A stretch of 64,000 nucleotides of DNA from Prado023 sp963753075 (GTDB lineage: Bacteria > Actinomycetota > Actinomycetes > S36-B12 > CAIYMF01): contig CAVWAR010000012.1 in assembly GCA_963753075.1 (NCBI GenBank), positions 62,001 to 126,000 on the forward strand, given 5' to 3'. The translations under genes were made by a program, and so were the position numbers. The notes beneath the pieces were generated by a model. It made no database searches and had not been told where the DNA came from. It saw only the letters and a list, made by a program, of their open reading frames with translations. How positions within the stretch are numbered: the stretch's first letter is position 1; each line of letters starts with the position of its first letter. Of this stretch, positions 38,088 through 46,562 are shown in pieces.

Positions 38088-38312
38088 TCACGATTCCTCC
38101 TCGGGATACTGGAAGACCTGCTCCAGAGGCGCGCCGAGGGCCCGGGCGATCCGGAAGGCCACCTCCAGGGAGGGGGAGTAGCGACCCTGCTCGACGGCGA
38201 TGATCGTCTGCCGGGTCATTCCGACCCGGTCGGCGAGCTCGGCCTGGGTCAGCTCGCCAGCCGCGAACCGCAGCGCTCGGATGCTGTTGGTGACCCGCGT
38301 CGGGCGAACCAT
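38088..38312 (-). CDS. Small XRE-family regulator
   Basis: A 74-residue helix-turn-helix protein of the YozG/XRE type: SIRALRFAAGELTQAELADRVGMTRQTIIAVEQGRYSPSLEVAFRIARALGAPLEQVFQY. The start ATG overlaps the stop of the upstream membrane-protein gene by one base (TGATG), implying coupled translation. Such regulators are typically paired with a small membrane protein and repress their own operon. The bipartite palindrome at 38791-38831 in front of the operon is the obvious candidate operator. A GCGGG/CCCGC hairpin lies downstream at 38031-38045. Confidence 0.9.
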   Translation of the reverse strand: MVRPTRVTNSIRALRFAAGELTQAELADRVGMTRQTIIAVEQGRYSPSLEVAFRIARALGAPLEQVFQYPEEES

Positions 38313-38764
38313 CACGTTCCCCAGCGGTAGGCGTGGATCTTCACCCCGTCGGAGACGAGCGCGGCCACGACGAACGTCAGGTAGAGCGCGTTGGCGATCC
38401 AGAAGTACTCGTACTCGAGCATCGCCAGGGCCAGCGCGACCAGAGCGCCCGCGGAGGTCGCGTAGAAGGCGACGACGTCGCCGCGGCGGCCGATGCTCAC
38501 ATCGCGCTCGTCCTTGCGGTCGATGTCGTCGACAGAACCTTCGCCCGTCACCTCCGCGCTGACAGCTGTGCCGATTGCCATGGCGATGGCGCCGATGATC
38601 ATCAGGACGATCGACGCCCCGATCGCGATGAGCAGGGAACGCTGGTAGGCGATGTCGGCTGCCGGCACCTCCCCGAGCTGCCCCAGAACAGTCGCGAAGT
38701 ACAGCCCCGCCACCACCACGGTGACGAGCATGCTGACCCACGACATCTTCTCCTCGAATGGCAT
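38312..38764 (-). CDS. Membrane protein paired with XRE regulator
   Basis: A 150-residue protein with four hydrophobic helices (about residues 8-28, 42-65, 93-112 and 115-135) and a charged cytoplasmic loop in the middle (DDIDRKDERDVSIGRRGD). The arrangement DRKDERDVSIGRRGD followed by a helix pair is common in small membrane proteins next to YozG-like regulators (DUF2178-like). Function unknown. The ATG at 38764 has AGGAGG 8-9 bases upstream. A strong promoter (TTGACA, 17-bp spacer, TACATT) lies 49 bp further up. Confidence 0.8.
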   Translation of the reverse strand: MPFEEKMSWVSMLVTVVVAGLYFATVLGQLGEVPAADIAYQRSLLIAIGASIVLMIIGAIAMAIGTAVSAEVTGEGSVDDIDRKDERDVSIGRRGDVVAFYATSAGALVALALAMLEYEYFWIANALYLTFVVAALVSDGVKIHAYRWGT

Positions 38765-38790
38765 CCCAGCCACCTCCTCCTTCGTGTCAT

Positions 38791-38831
38791 GTCAAAGATC
38801 CTTTACACACCTAATGTAAAGAAACTTTGAC
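38791..38831. promoter_or_regulatory. Bipartite 41-bp operator
   Basis: Perfect two-layer symmetry: GTCAAAG (38791-38797), ATC, CTTTACA (38801-38807), a 7-bp centre, TGTAAAG (38815-38821), AAA, CTTTGAC (38825-38831). It can be read as two 17-bp sites of the form GTMAAAG-N3-CTTTKAC placed 7 bp apart. One covers the -10 region and spacer, the other the probable transcription start of the membrane protein/XRE operon. AT-rich islands like this are rare in the window. Most likely bound by the XRE protein encoded by the operon. Confidence 0.75.
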
Positions 38832-38841
38832 GCGATGTCAA
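38813..38841 (-). promoter_or_regulatory. Sigma-70-type promoter of the membrane-protein/XRE operon
   Basis: Reading the minus strand, TTGACA (38841-38836) is followed after exactly 17 bp by TACATT (38818-38813). The -35 box is a perfect consensus and the -10 box matches four of six. The start of transcription would fall near 38806, about 40 bp before the ribosome binding site. The operator repeats overlap the -10 box and start point. Confidence 0.7.
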
Positions 38842-38991
38842 TAGTTCGTGACATCGCTGGATGCCTGCGTGCTGGCTCTGCCGGTCCTGTCGGCGAAACC
38901 GGTTGAGTCCAGTCGCAGGGGCAGACGGGGAGTTCGCGCGGGGGCCCGGCCCAAGTCCGACGGCGGGGGCGTCAGCGCCTACGCTCGCCGC

Positions 38992-39975
38992 ATGCGTGCA
39001 GTCGAGATCGTTCGCCCTGGCGGCCCAGAGGTCCTCACCGAGACCACCCGTCCTGATCCGGTCCCCGGCCACGGTGAGGTACTCATCCAGGTGGCTGCGG
39101 CCGGTGTGAACCGCGCGGACCTGCTCCAGCGCCAGGGCAACTACCCGCCGCCTCCCGGCGCGTCGGACATACCCGGTCTGGAGTGCTCCGGCTTGATCGT
39201 CGGTATTGGCCCCGACGTCATCGGATGGCAGGTGGGTGACCGCGTGGCCGCGCTGCTCGACGGCGGCGGGTACGCGGATCTCGCGGTGACCCCAGCGGGC
39301 CAGCTGCTCCCGGTCCCCGATCACATCGACCTGGTCGACGCGGCAGGGCTCCCGGAGGCGGTCTGCACCGCGTGGTCCAACCTGGTCATGGTGGGTCGCC
39401 TCGCGCACGGCGAGTTCGTGCTGATCCAGGGGGGCAGCGGTGGGGTGGGCTCGGTCGCCATCCAGCTCGCGGCCGCCCTGGGCGTCCACGTCGTGACCAC
39501 CGCGGGTGGGCCGGAGCGCGTCAATCGCTGCATCGCATTGGGCGCCGAGAGTGCCCTGGACCACCGTGCCGACGACGTCGCAGCCCGCCTTGCCGAGGCC
39601 ACATCGGGCCACGGTGCCGACGTCATCCTCGACGTCCTCGGAGCCGGCGGGCTCACCGCGAACGTGCGCGCCCTGGCCACCGGCGGGCGGCTCGTCGTGA
39701 TCGGCCTGCAGCAGGGCCGGCGGGCCGAGCTCGACCTCGGCCTGCTGATGGGCAAGCGCGCCAGCGTCCACGGGACCACCCTCCGCTCCCGGCCGCCCGC
39801 CGAGAAGGCCGCGATCGTGGCCGAGGTGGCCGCGCACGCCTGGCCCCTGCTGGGGCCGGCGGACATCCGGCTGCGTCCCGTGATCCACGCCCGGATACCC
39901 CTGGCCGAGGCCGGGCGGGCGCACTCCGAGCTCGACTCCGGAGTGGTGTTCGGCAAGCTACTGCTGGTTCCCTGA
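38992..39975 (+). CDS. NAD(P)H-quinone oxidoreductase (QOR-type MDR family)
   Basis: A 327-residue zinc-free medium-chain dehydrogenase/reductase of the quinone oxidoreductase type. Features: GVNRADLLQRQGNYPPPPGASDIPGLECSG, the cofactor loop LIQGGSGGVGSVAIQLA, and the family end IPLAEAGRAHSELDSG. Zinc-binding residues are absent, as expected. It reduces quinones or related electrophiles with NAD(P)H. The start at ATG 38992 matches the family; upstream codons are Arg/Gly-rich shadow. Divergent from the membrane-protein/XRE operon. Confidence 0.92.
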   Translation: MRAVEIVRPGGPEVLTETTRPDPVPGHGEVLIQVAAAGVNRADLLQRQGNYPPPPGASDIPGLECSGLIVGIGPDVIGWQVGDRVAALLDGGGYADLAVTPAGQLLPVPDHIDLVDAAGLPEAVCTAWSNLVMVGRLAHGEFVLIQGGSGGVGSVAIQLAAALGVHVVTTAGGPERVNRCIALGAESALDHRADDVAARLAEATSGHGADVILDVLGAGGLTANVRALATGGRLVVIGLQQGRRAELDLGLLMGKRASVHGTTLRSRPPAEKAAIVAEVAAHAWPLLGPADIRLRPVIHARIPLAEAGRAHSELDSGVVFGKLLLVP

Positions 39976-40103
39976 CGAGCAGACGAAGCCAGCAGGCCCT
40001 GCCAGGTGCGGCGTTGAGACGCCGAGGCCCGATCCGAGCCGCCCAGGGGCTCTGTTGCTGCCTCACGCGCTGAGACCGGCAGGAGGCGCGACCGCCACGG
40101 CGG

Positions 40104-40853
40104 TCAGTTGGCCTTGCGCCGGAAGACCGACCGCATCCGCTCCTTGTTGATCGCGGCGATGGCCGTCAGCGGGATGCCCGCTGGGCACACCACCGAGCAC
40201 TCGCCGTACGTGGAGCATGGTCCGAACTCGGACTCCATCTGGTTGATCATGCTCACGGCCCGGGTCCCGCGCTCCTGCTTGCCCTGGGGCAGCAGCCCGA
40301 GGTGTGCCAGCTTGGACCCGGTGAACAGGTGGGCCGCGCCGTTCGGGCAGGCGGCCACGCATGCGCCGCAGCCGATGCAGGCAGCGAAGTCCAGGGCCAG
40401 TTCGGCGGTCTCGAAGTTGACCGGTATGACGTCGGCGTCCGGGGCGGTCCCGGCGTCCACGGCCACATGCCCGCCGGCCTGGATCACGCGGTCAAGTGCA
40501 GAGCGGTCGACGATGAGGTCGCGGATCACGGGGAATGTCTCGGAACGGAAGGGCTCCAGGACGACACGCTCCCCGTCGCGGAACGAGCGGACGTGCTGCT
40601 CACAGGCGGGAGTGTTGTCCTGCGGGCCATGCGGCTTGCCATCGACGTTCATGCCGCAGCTGCCGCAGATCCCCTCCCGGCAGTCGGACTCGAAGGCGAC
40701 GGGGTCACGGCCCTCGGAGACCAGCTGGTCGTTGAGCCGGTCGATGAGCTCCAGCAGGGTCATCTCCGGGGTCGCGTCGGTGACCTCGTAGGTCTCGAAG
40801 CGACCAGCGGTCACGCGGGACTCCTGCCGCCACACTTCCAGGGTCAGCTTCAC
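40104..40853 (-). CDS. sdhB: Succinate dehydrogenase/fumarate reductase iron-sulfur subunit
   Basis: A 249-residue electron-transfer subunit. The [2Fe-2S] cysteines lie in DCREGICGSCGMNVDGKP and DNTPACEQH. The [4Fe-4S] motif is CIGCGACVAACPNG, and the [3Fe-4S] segment is CSTYGECSVVCPAGIP. The sequence LFTGSKLAHLGLLPQGKQERGTRA is typical of the actinobacterial SdhB/FrdB branch. The GTG at 40853 overlaps the sdhA stop as GTGA, so translation is coupled. Last gene of sdhCAB. Confidence 0.95.
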   Translation of the reverse strand: MKLTLEVWRQESRVTAGRFETYEVTDATPEMTLLELIDRLNDQLVSEGRDPVAFESDCREGICGSCGMNVDGKPHGPQDNTPACEQHVRSFRDGERVVLEPFRSETFPVIRDLIVDRSALDRVIQAGGHVAVDAGTAPDADVIPVNFETAELALDFAACIGCGACVAACPNGAAHLFTGSKLAHLGLLPQGKQERGTRAVSMINQMESEFGPCSTYGECSVVCPAGIPLTAIAAINKERMRSVFRRKAN

Positions 40854-42838
40854 TTGTAGTTCCTTGTCTGCAGCGGGACGGCCTCGAACGCCAGGGGCTC
40901 GTCGTGGCGGACGAACAGCGCGTCCGGGGTGGTGGGGGACTCCCACGCGGAGACGAAGCACCAGTCGTTGTCGTCGCGCATGGCCTCACCCTCGGGGGTC
41001 TGGTGGTCAGCCCGGAAGTGTGCGCCGCAGGACTCTTCACGGTCCAGGCCGTCCAGGCAGAGCAGCTCGGCCATCTCCAGGTAGTCGGCGATCCGACCGG
41101 CGCGCTCGAGCTCCTGGTTGAGCTGGTCGCCGGTGCCCATCACCCGCACATCGGCCCAGAACTCCTCACGCAGGGCCCGGATCTCGACGATGCCCTGGGC
41201 CAGGCCCTCGGGCGTCCGGGTGACCCCGGCGTAGGTGTAGAGCAGCTCGCCCAGGCGCTTGTGGAACCGGTCCGGGCCCTGGGTCCCGTCGTTGGTCACC
41301 AACCGCTGGATACGGGTCTCGACGTCGGCCAACGCCTCGGTCACGGCCGCATCGTCAGCGGCCAGCGGCGGCTGTCCGAGCAGGCCGGCCAGGTAGTTGG
41401 GCACCGAGTAGGGCAGCGTGAACCAGCCGTCCACGCATGCCGAGAGCAGGGAGTTGGCGCCCAGCCGGTTCGCCCCGTGGTACCCCCAGCCGACCTCACC
41501 GCCGACGAAGAGGCCCGGCACCGACGTCATCATGTCGTAGTCGCTCCACAACCCACCCATGGCGAAATGTGCGCCCGGAGCGATCCGCATCGGCGTCTCG
41601 AACGGGTCGTCGCCGGTGGCCTGGGAGTACATGTGGAACAGGTTGGAGTACCGGGTGTAGACCGTCTCCCGGCCCAGGCGTGCGATGGCGTCGGAGAAGT
41701 CCAGGTACACCGAGTTCTTCAACGGGCCCACACCGAACCCTGCGTCGATGCGCTCGCGGGCCGCTCTGGAGGCCACGTCGCGGGGGGTCAGGTTCCCGAA
41801 CGCCGGATAGCGCCGCTCCAGGTAGTAGTCGCGCTCGACCTCGGGGATGTCCCCGGGCGCCCGGGTGTCGTCGGCCCGGGTAGGCACCCAGATCCGGCCG
41901 TCGTTGCGCAGTGACTCCGACATGAGGATCGTCTTGGACTGCCATTCGCTGGACAGCGGCAGCGCGGTGGGGTGGAACTGGATGAAGGACAGATTGGCGT
42001 ACAGCGCCCCGCGGCGATGGGCCCGCCAGGCGGCCGTCGCATTGCTGTTCCTGGCCAGCGTGCTCTTGTGGTAGATGTTGCCGTACCCACCGGTGGCCAG
42101 CACGACGGCGTGCGCGGTGACCGCTCGGATCTCCCCGGTGACCATGTCGCGGACCACGATGCCCTGGGCGCGCCCGTCGGCGACGATCAGGTCGAGCATC
42201 TCCTGGCGGGTGTGCATCGTGACCGTCCCTGCGGCAACCTGGCGGAGCAGGGCGTTGGCCCCGGCCACCTGCAGCTGCTGCCCGGTCTGCCCGCGCGTGT
42301 AGTAGGTGCGCGACACCTGCACACCGCCGAACGAGCGGGTCGCCAGCTCGCCGCCGTACTCGCGTGCGAAGGGCGCCCCGATGGCGTTCATGTGGTCGAT
42401 CACCCGCACGGACTCCACGCCGAGGCGGTAGGCGTCGGCCTCCCGGCCGCGGAAGTCCCCGCCCTTGACGGTGTCCTTCACGAACCGGTCCACGGAGTCG
42501 TTGTCGACCTTGCGCGCGCGGGCGGCATTGATGCCACCCTGGGCGGCCACGGAGTGCGCCCGGCGCGGGGCGTCGTGGTAGGTGAAGCACTCCACGTTGA
42601 AGCCGAGCTCACCCAGTGCTGCTGCGGCACCCGAGCCGGCCAGGCCGGTCCCGACCACGATCACGGTGAACTTCCGGCGGTTGTTGGGGCTGACCAGGTC
42701 GTAGTGCAGGCGCCGGTCGTCCCAGGCCTGGGCTGCCGGGACATCGGGAACGTGACCGTCCAGGGGGGTGCCGATCGTGCGCAGGACGTCCAGGTCGATG
42801 GCGGGGGAGGCAGTCGCACTCTGGGTCGGTTCGGTCAT
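40850..42838 (-). CDS. sdhA: Succinate dehydrogenase/fumarate reductase flavoprotein subunit
   Basis: A 662-residue flavoprotein oxidising succinate to fumarate. The FAD dinucleotide loop is VIVVGTGLAGSGAAAALGELG. The covalent FAD attachment is His95 in AHSVAAQGGINAA, with substrate-site segments SFIQFHPTALP, FEVERDYYLERRYP-type (IPEVERDYYLERRYPAFGNL) and GVSGANRLGANSLL-like (YHGANRLGANSLLSACV). The ATG start overlaps the sdhC stop (ATGA). A longer upstream reading in this frame is only an sdhC shadow. Membrane-associated via SdhC. Confidence 0.96.
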   Translation of the reverse strand: MTEPTQSATASPAIDLDVLRTIGTPLDGHVPDVPAAQAWDDRRLHYDLVSPNNRRKFTVIVVGTGLAGSGAAAALGELGFNVECFTYHDAPRRAHSVAAQGGINAARARKVDNDSVDRFVKDTVKGGDFRGREADAYRLGVESVRVIDHMNAIGAPFAREYGGELATRSFGGVQVSRTYYTRGQTGQQLQVAGANALLRQVAAGTVTMHTRQEMLDLIVADGRAQGIVVRDMVTGEIRAVTAHAVVLATGGYGNIYHKSTLARNSNATAAWRAHRRGALYANLSFIQFHPTALPLSSEWQSKTILMSESLRNDGRIWVPTRADDTRAPGDIPEVERDYYLERRYPAFGNLTPRDVASRAARERIDAGFGVGPLKNSVYLDFSDAIARLGRETVYTRYSNLFHMYSQATGDDPFETPMRIAPGAHFAMGGLWSDYDMMTSVPGLFVGGEVGWGYHGANRLGANSLLSACVDGWFTLPYSVPNYLAGLLGQPPLAADDAAVTEALADVETRIQRLVTNDGTQGPDRFHKRLGELLYTYAGVTRTPEGLAQGIVEIRALREEFWADVRVMGTGDQLNQELERAGRIADYLEMAELLCLDGLDREESCGAHFRADHQTPEGEAMRDDNDWCFVSAWESPTTPDALFVRHDEPLAFEAVPLQTRNYK

Positions 42839-43563
42839 GCCACCCACCCCACCTGCACCGCGATCGGGATCATCATGTTGCCCAGGGCGATCACGACGGC
42901 GATGGTGCCGGCCAGCAGGAGGCCGACCTGGCGGGTTCGGTGGCCGGTCGCGCCCACGTCGTTGACAACGCTCCACAGCCCGTGGCTCAGGTGGATCGCG
43001 ATGAGCAGCATCGTCAGGGCGTAGAACAGTGCAACCGCCGGACGCTCGAAACTGGCCACCAGGTTGCCGTACGCGTCTCCCTTGGTGAACCCTTGCGTGC
43101 TGGCCGCTGTCTTTCCGATCGTCATGTCCAGCAGGTGGAAGATCACGAAGCTCAGGATGATCGCACCGGTCATGAGCATGGACCGCGCTGACCATCGCTT
43201 GGCCGGCATCGCCCTGCGCCGGTGGGGACCGCGGGCCCGCCGCCCCCGGACGAACAGCGTGGTCCCGGCGTAGATGTGGGCCACGAACGCCGTGAGCATG
43301 ACGACCCGGAAGATCCAGAGGAAGCTCTCCCCGGGCATGAGCGGGTTGAACAGGGTGCGCAACCACTCCGCGTAGTGGTTGAACTCCTCGGGGCCGAGGA
43401 AGACCTTCAGGTTGCCGGCCATGTGGAACAGCAGGAAGCCGGCGAACATCACGCCGGTCACCGCCATCACGACCTTGAGCATCCAACTCGGGGGCTGTGG
43501 CGGTCGGGCCGTGTTCGGTCGGCTCGCGGCGGGGACCGCACTCTGCGAGATCAGGTTCGTCAT
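42835..43563 (-). CDS. sdhC: Succinate dehydrogenase cytochrome b subunit
   Basis: A 242-residue membrane anchor with five helices (about residues 30-50, 72-95, 118-140, 165-190 and 205-225). Conserved histidines in LLFHMAGN, FVAHIYAG, VIFHLLDM and AIHLSHGLW can ligate two hemes, as in the single-subunit Bacillus/Wolinella-type anchors. It carries electrons to or from menaquinone. The second ATG of an ATG-TCG-ATG run is chosen (43563), because GGAGG sits six bases before it. First gene of sdhCAB. A structured element lies in its leader at 43613-43651. Confidence 0.93.
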   Translation of the reverse strand: MTNLISQSAVPAASRPNTARPPQPPSWMLKVVMAVTGVMFAGFLLFHMAGNLKVFLGPEEFNHYAEWLRTLFNPLMPGESFLWIFRVVMLTAFVAHIYAGTTLFVRGRRARGPHRRRAMPAKRWSARSMLMTGAIILSFVIFHLLDMTIGKTAASTQGFTKGDAYGNLVASFERPAVALFYALTMLLIAIHLSHGLWSVVNDVGATGHRTRQVGLLLAGTIAVVIALGNMMIPIAVQVGWVA

Positions 43564-43612
43564 CGACATCCTCCGAGTCCGAGGCACCCATCCGTGCCCG
43601 TGCCGCACCTCG

Positions 43613-43651
43613 TGCTGCGGGATCCGCGAGGCGGAGAGTGCGCCCGCAGCA
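43613..43651 (-). promoter_or_regulatory. Double stem-loop in the sdhCAB leader
   Basis: TGCTGCGGG (43613-43621) pairs perfectly with CCCGCAGCA (43643-43651). Inside it TCCGC (43623-43627) pairs with GCGGA (43631-43635). The structure is 50-88 nt upstream of the sdhC start and could be an attenuator, an RNA-stability element or a protein operator. The rest of the 43564-43920 gap holds no gene; a small GTACGTAC palindrome and the ribosome binding site of the DUF2254 gene are the only other signals seen. Confidence 0.45.
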
Positions 43652-43920
43652 CACCGACCTTCCCAATCGTGGCCATCCACCGGCAGCTGTGGGGGGGCTG
43701 AATGTCCCGGGAACCCGGCCGGAAGTCACTTGAAGAGCATCCGGGGGAGCGGTTCGCCCCGATGCGGCTCTGTGTACGTACGACATGGCACCCGGGTGAA
43801 CCCGACACCGCCGCCGTCACTCAGCCGCGCTTGCCCACCTCCCTGGTGGCACGCTGGGTGCAGGCGCCCCACCGCGCCGACGTGCGGGGCGGCCAGGGGG
43901 CGCCGGGCCGGGAGGTGGTC

Positions 43921-45231
43921 ATGCTTCGGCGCGAGGCCATGCGTGAGTACCTCGGCGGTGCGCTCTGGGTGATGCCCTTCGCCGCGGGCATCCTGGCGTT
44001 GATCGTCGCGAACGTCCTGATGAACGTCGAGCCCGCCGAGGACACTCTTCTTGCGCGGTTCGCGTTCCAGGGGTCGGCGGAGGATGCCCGGGCCGTCCTC
44101 CTGGCGATCACGGGGACGGTCGTAACGGTGATCGCGCTGGTCCTTGGCCTGTCCGTCGTTGCACTCCAGCTGACCTCCACGCAGTTCTCACCGCGCCTGC
44201 TGCGCAACTTCCTGCGGGACCGACCGAACCAGATCGCGCTGAGCGTCTTCCTGGCCACCTTCGCCTACTGCGGTGCGCTGCTGTTCTCCGTGGGCGTGGG
44301 GCCCGAGCCAGAGGTCTACCCGCGGATTGCGGTCAACCTCGCCATCGTCATGCTGTTCGCGAGCATGGCGATGGTTGTGTACTTCGCCGACCACCTCTCC
44401 CACTCGCTACAGGTGGAGGCGATCATGCGCCGTGTCGAGGGCGAGGCGCTGCAGGTCATCCGCAACAGCCCCACGGACGTCGACATGAACCCGCCGACGC
44501 CGCCCGAGTGGGCGATGGAGATCCCCGCAACATCCTCCGGCTACGTGCAGACGACCCATCCGGAGCTGCTGCTCCCGCTCGCGATCCAGCACCGGGTCGG
44601 CATCGCACTCACCACGGGCGTCGGCCAGCACATCGCCACCGGCAGCGCGATCGCCCTGATCTGGACCCCCGCGCCGGACGACCCCATGCCGGACCTCGAG
44701 TCGATCGAGCAGGCCTTTCATGTCGATGTGGGCATCGGGTTCGAACGCACCCGGCAGCAGGACTCCGCCTTCGGCATCCGGCAGCTGGTCGACGTCGCGG
44801 TCAAGGCGCTCTCCCCGGCAGTCAACGACCCATACACCGCCGTGCAGGCGGTTCACCACATGACTGCGATCTTCGGTGCGATGGCCGTTCGGCCGCTGGG
44901 TCCGCGCGTTGCCCGCGACCCCGATGGTCCGGCCGTTGTTGTTGTCCCGAGCCGGGTCTTCGGGCAGTACCTGGCGAAGATGTGCGGGCTCGTTCGGCGC
45001 TACGGCAGCCCGGAGCCCAACGTCATGACAGCTCTGCTGCGCCTGATGGACCACTGCGCCCAGAGAGCGCGCACCGATCCCGCACGGCTTGACGCGCTCT
45101 CGGAGCAGGCGCGGCTTGTCCTCGAGGACGGAGTGCGCGACATCGCCCAACCCGCCGACGCCGTTCAGGTGATCGAGGAGGAGGCCGCCCTGCAGCAGCG
45201 GATCTCGGCTTACAGGGACGAGTTGGGGTAG
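43921..45231 (+). CDS. DUF2254 family membrane protein
   Basis: A 436-residue protein with four N-terminal helices (about residues 10-35, 60-85, 105-125 and 130-150) and a large soluble C-terminal part. The conserved family segment LSVVALQLTSTQFSPRLLRNFLRDRPNQIALSVFLATFAYC is clear, as is DSAFGIRQLVDVAVKALSPAVNDPYTAVQAVHH. Function unknown; it is suspected to be membrane-associated signalling or transport. The ATG at 43921 has GGGAGG five bases upstream. Its 3' end overlaps the convergent DUF1622 gene by 22 bp. Confidence 0.92.
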   Translation: MLRREAMREYLGGALWVMPFAAGILALIVANVLMNVEPAEDTLLARFAFQGSAEDARAVLLAITGTVVTVIALVLGLSVVALQLTSTQFSPRLLRNFLRDRPNQIALSVFLATFAYCGALLFSVGVGPEPEVYPRIAVNLAIVMLFASMAMVVYFADHLSHSLQVEAIMRRVEGEALQVIRNSPTDVDMNPPTPPEWAMEIPATSSGYVQTTHPELLLPLAIQHRVGIALTTGVGQHIATGSAIALIWTPAPDDPMPDLESIEQAFHVDVGIGFERTRQQDSAFGIRQLVDVAVKALSPAVNDPYTAVQAVHHMTAIFGAMAVRPLGPRVARDPDGPAVVVVPSRVFGQYLAKMCGLVRRYGSPEPNVMTALLRLMDHCAQRARTDPARLDALSEQARLVLEDGVRDIAQPADAVQVIEEEAALQQRISAYRDELG

Positions 45232-45611
45232 CCCTGACCCCCGGCTTCGCCCTGCTCGGCGGCTGCCAGCTCCGCCTCGACCTGCTTCTTGCGCCACGGC
45301 ACGACGCCGTCGGTCTCGGTCTCCAGGGAGAAGCTGAGGATGACCCGGATCAGGACCAGGAGCCCCAGTGACGCCGTGCTCTCCAGGGTCCGGTCGACAG
45401 TGATCGTCTCGATGATGTCGGCTGCGACGAGTACTTCCAGCCCGAGGAGCAGCGGGCGTGCGAACCCGTCGCGCGCGTTGTCGTAGAAGGAGTCACGAGA
45501 CTTCGAGCTGACCGCTTGCGCGATGCCGATCACCCCACCGATCGTGATGATGGCGATGCCGACGACCTCGAAGCCGAGCGCAATCGCTTCCACGGCCTCC
45601 GTGAAGTCCAC
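45210..45611 (-). CDS. DUF1622 family membrane protein
   Basis: A 133-residue protein with three hydrophobic segments (about residues 10-32, 52-70 and 78-95). The family core RDGFARPLLLGLEVLVAADIIETITVDRTLESTASLGLLVLIRVILSFSLETE is well conserved. It ends in an Ala/Glu-rich tail. No function is known. GTG start at 45611. A short open frame with a good ribosome binding site lies just upstream (45635-45739), and the gene overlaps the end of the DUF2254 gene on the other strand. Confidence 0.88.
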   Translation of the reverse strand: MDFTEAVEAIALGFEVVGIAIITIGGVIGIAQAVSSKSRDSFYDNARDGFARPLLLGLEVLVAADIIETITVDRTLESTASLGLLVLIRVILSFSLETETDGVVPWRKKQVEAELAAAEQGEAGGQGYPNSSL

Positions 45612-45634
45612 GTTGTCAGCCTAGCCAGCCATGC

Positions 45635-45739
45635 TCACTGATGCGCAGCTCTGCGATGGGCGGCCGCCACCCTGTGCTCCGCAAGGCGGTTGCGGGTTCG
45701 GCGGCGCTCGGGCATTCGTCGTGGGTCGTCGACCTTCAT
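45635..45739 (-). CDS. Possible 34-residue basic peptide upstream of DUF1622
   Basis: An ATG with GGGAGG five bases upstream opens 34 codons of an Arg/Ala-rich peptide (MKVDDPRRMPERRRTRNRLA at its start), ending 23 bp before the DUF1622 start on the same strand. It has no recognised relative, and codon bias is only moderate. It could be a leader peptide or chance. The rest of the 45612-45960 gap shows no gene. Confidence 0.3.
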   Translation of the reverse strand: MKVDDPRRMPERRRTRNRLAEHRVAAAHRRAAHQ

Positions 45740-45960
45740 CGTTGCCTCCCAGCGTCCAGCAGGTGTCTGGGTGACGGGGCCGGCAGTAGCCTCCGGCCAA
45801 CGAAGGGCGGCCCCCATGGTCGAGGATCCACGTAGGCTGGACGGTGATCCCCAGCTGCTGCCACGACTCGAAGCGGGCGTCGGACTGCATCTAGGATGGG
45901 GCCTCCACGGCGGGAAGCGGCGACGCGGGACGTCGTACCGTCCGAACGAGAGGATCGGTC

Positions 45961-46509
45961 ATGCGAGGTCGCGATCGGCGCGCGGATCGCCGCGAGGAGC
46001 GCGAGACATTCGGCCGCGCCGGCAACGCTGTGCGCTACCAGATGCGGGACAAGCTGCTGAGCATCGGCGGTGACTCCTGGATCGAGAACGAGGCCGGGCA
46101 GAAGGCGTTCAAGGTCAACGGCAAGGCCGTGCGGGCGCGCACCACCCTTGTCCTCGAGGATGCCCACGGGCGTGACCTGTTGAAGATCCAGGACCGCCCT
46201 GTTCGGGTCCGGGACGCCATGGACATCGAGGATGCCGGAGCCGGGACCTCGGCGAAGGTGAAGAAGTCGCTCGTCGCCCCGTTGCGCGACCGGCTGTCCG
46301 TCGAGGTCGCGGGTGCCCCCGACATGGACGTCAAGGGCAACCTGGTCGACCACGAGTATGAGATCAGCCAAGGTGGTACGAAGGTCGCGGAGGTCTCCAA
46401 GAAGTGGTTCCGCGTGCGTGACACGTACGGGGTGGAGGTCAGCCCAGGGCAGAACGACGCCTTGATCCTGGCCATCACCGTCTGCGTCGACCAGATGTCC
46501 GCCGGCTGA
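45961..46509 (+). CDS. LURP-one-related (DUF567) protein
   Basis: A 182-residue protein of the LURP-one/tubby-like fold. Recognisable repeats: YQMRDKLLSIGGDSWIENEAGQKAFKVNGKAV, RTTLVLEDAHGRDLLKIQDR, and YEISQGGTKVAEVSKKWFRVRDTYGVEV. The N-terminal 25 residues are Arg/Glu-rich. Bacterial members have no defined role; the fold can bind lipids or act as a scaffold. ATG start with GAGAGGA upstream. A hairpin follows the gene at 46537. Confidence 0.9.
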   Translation: MRGRDRRADRREERETFGRAGNAVRYQMRDKLLSIGGDSWIENEAGQKAFKVNGKAVRARTTLVLEDAHGRDLLKIQDRPVRVRDAMDIEDAGAGTSAKVKKSLVAPLRDRLSVEVAGAPDMDVKGNLVDHEYEISQGGTKVAEVSKKWFRVRDTYGVEVSPGQNDALILAITVCVDQMSAG

Positions 46510-46536
46510 TCGACCCCGAGCCGAACAGTGGCCTTG

Positions 46537-46562
46537 CTGATCCGGGACGTGTCTCGGATCAG
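46537..46562 (+). terminator. Hairpin after the LURP-one gene
   Basis: CTGATCCG and CGGATCAG form a perfect 8-bp stem with a 10-base loop, 27 bases after the stop codon. A third CTGATCCG copy lies about 30 bp further on. There is no U-tract. Probably terminates the LURP-one transcript before treS. Confidence 0.5.
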
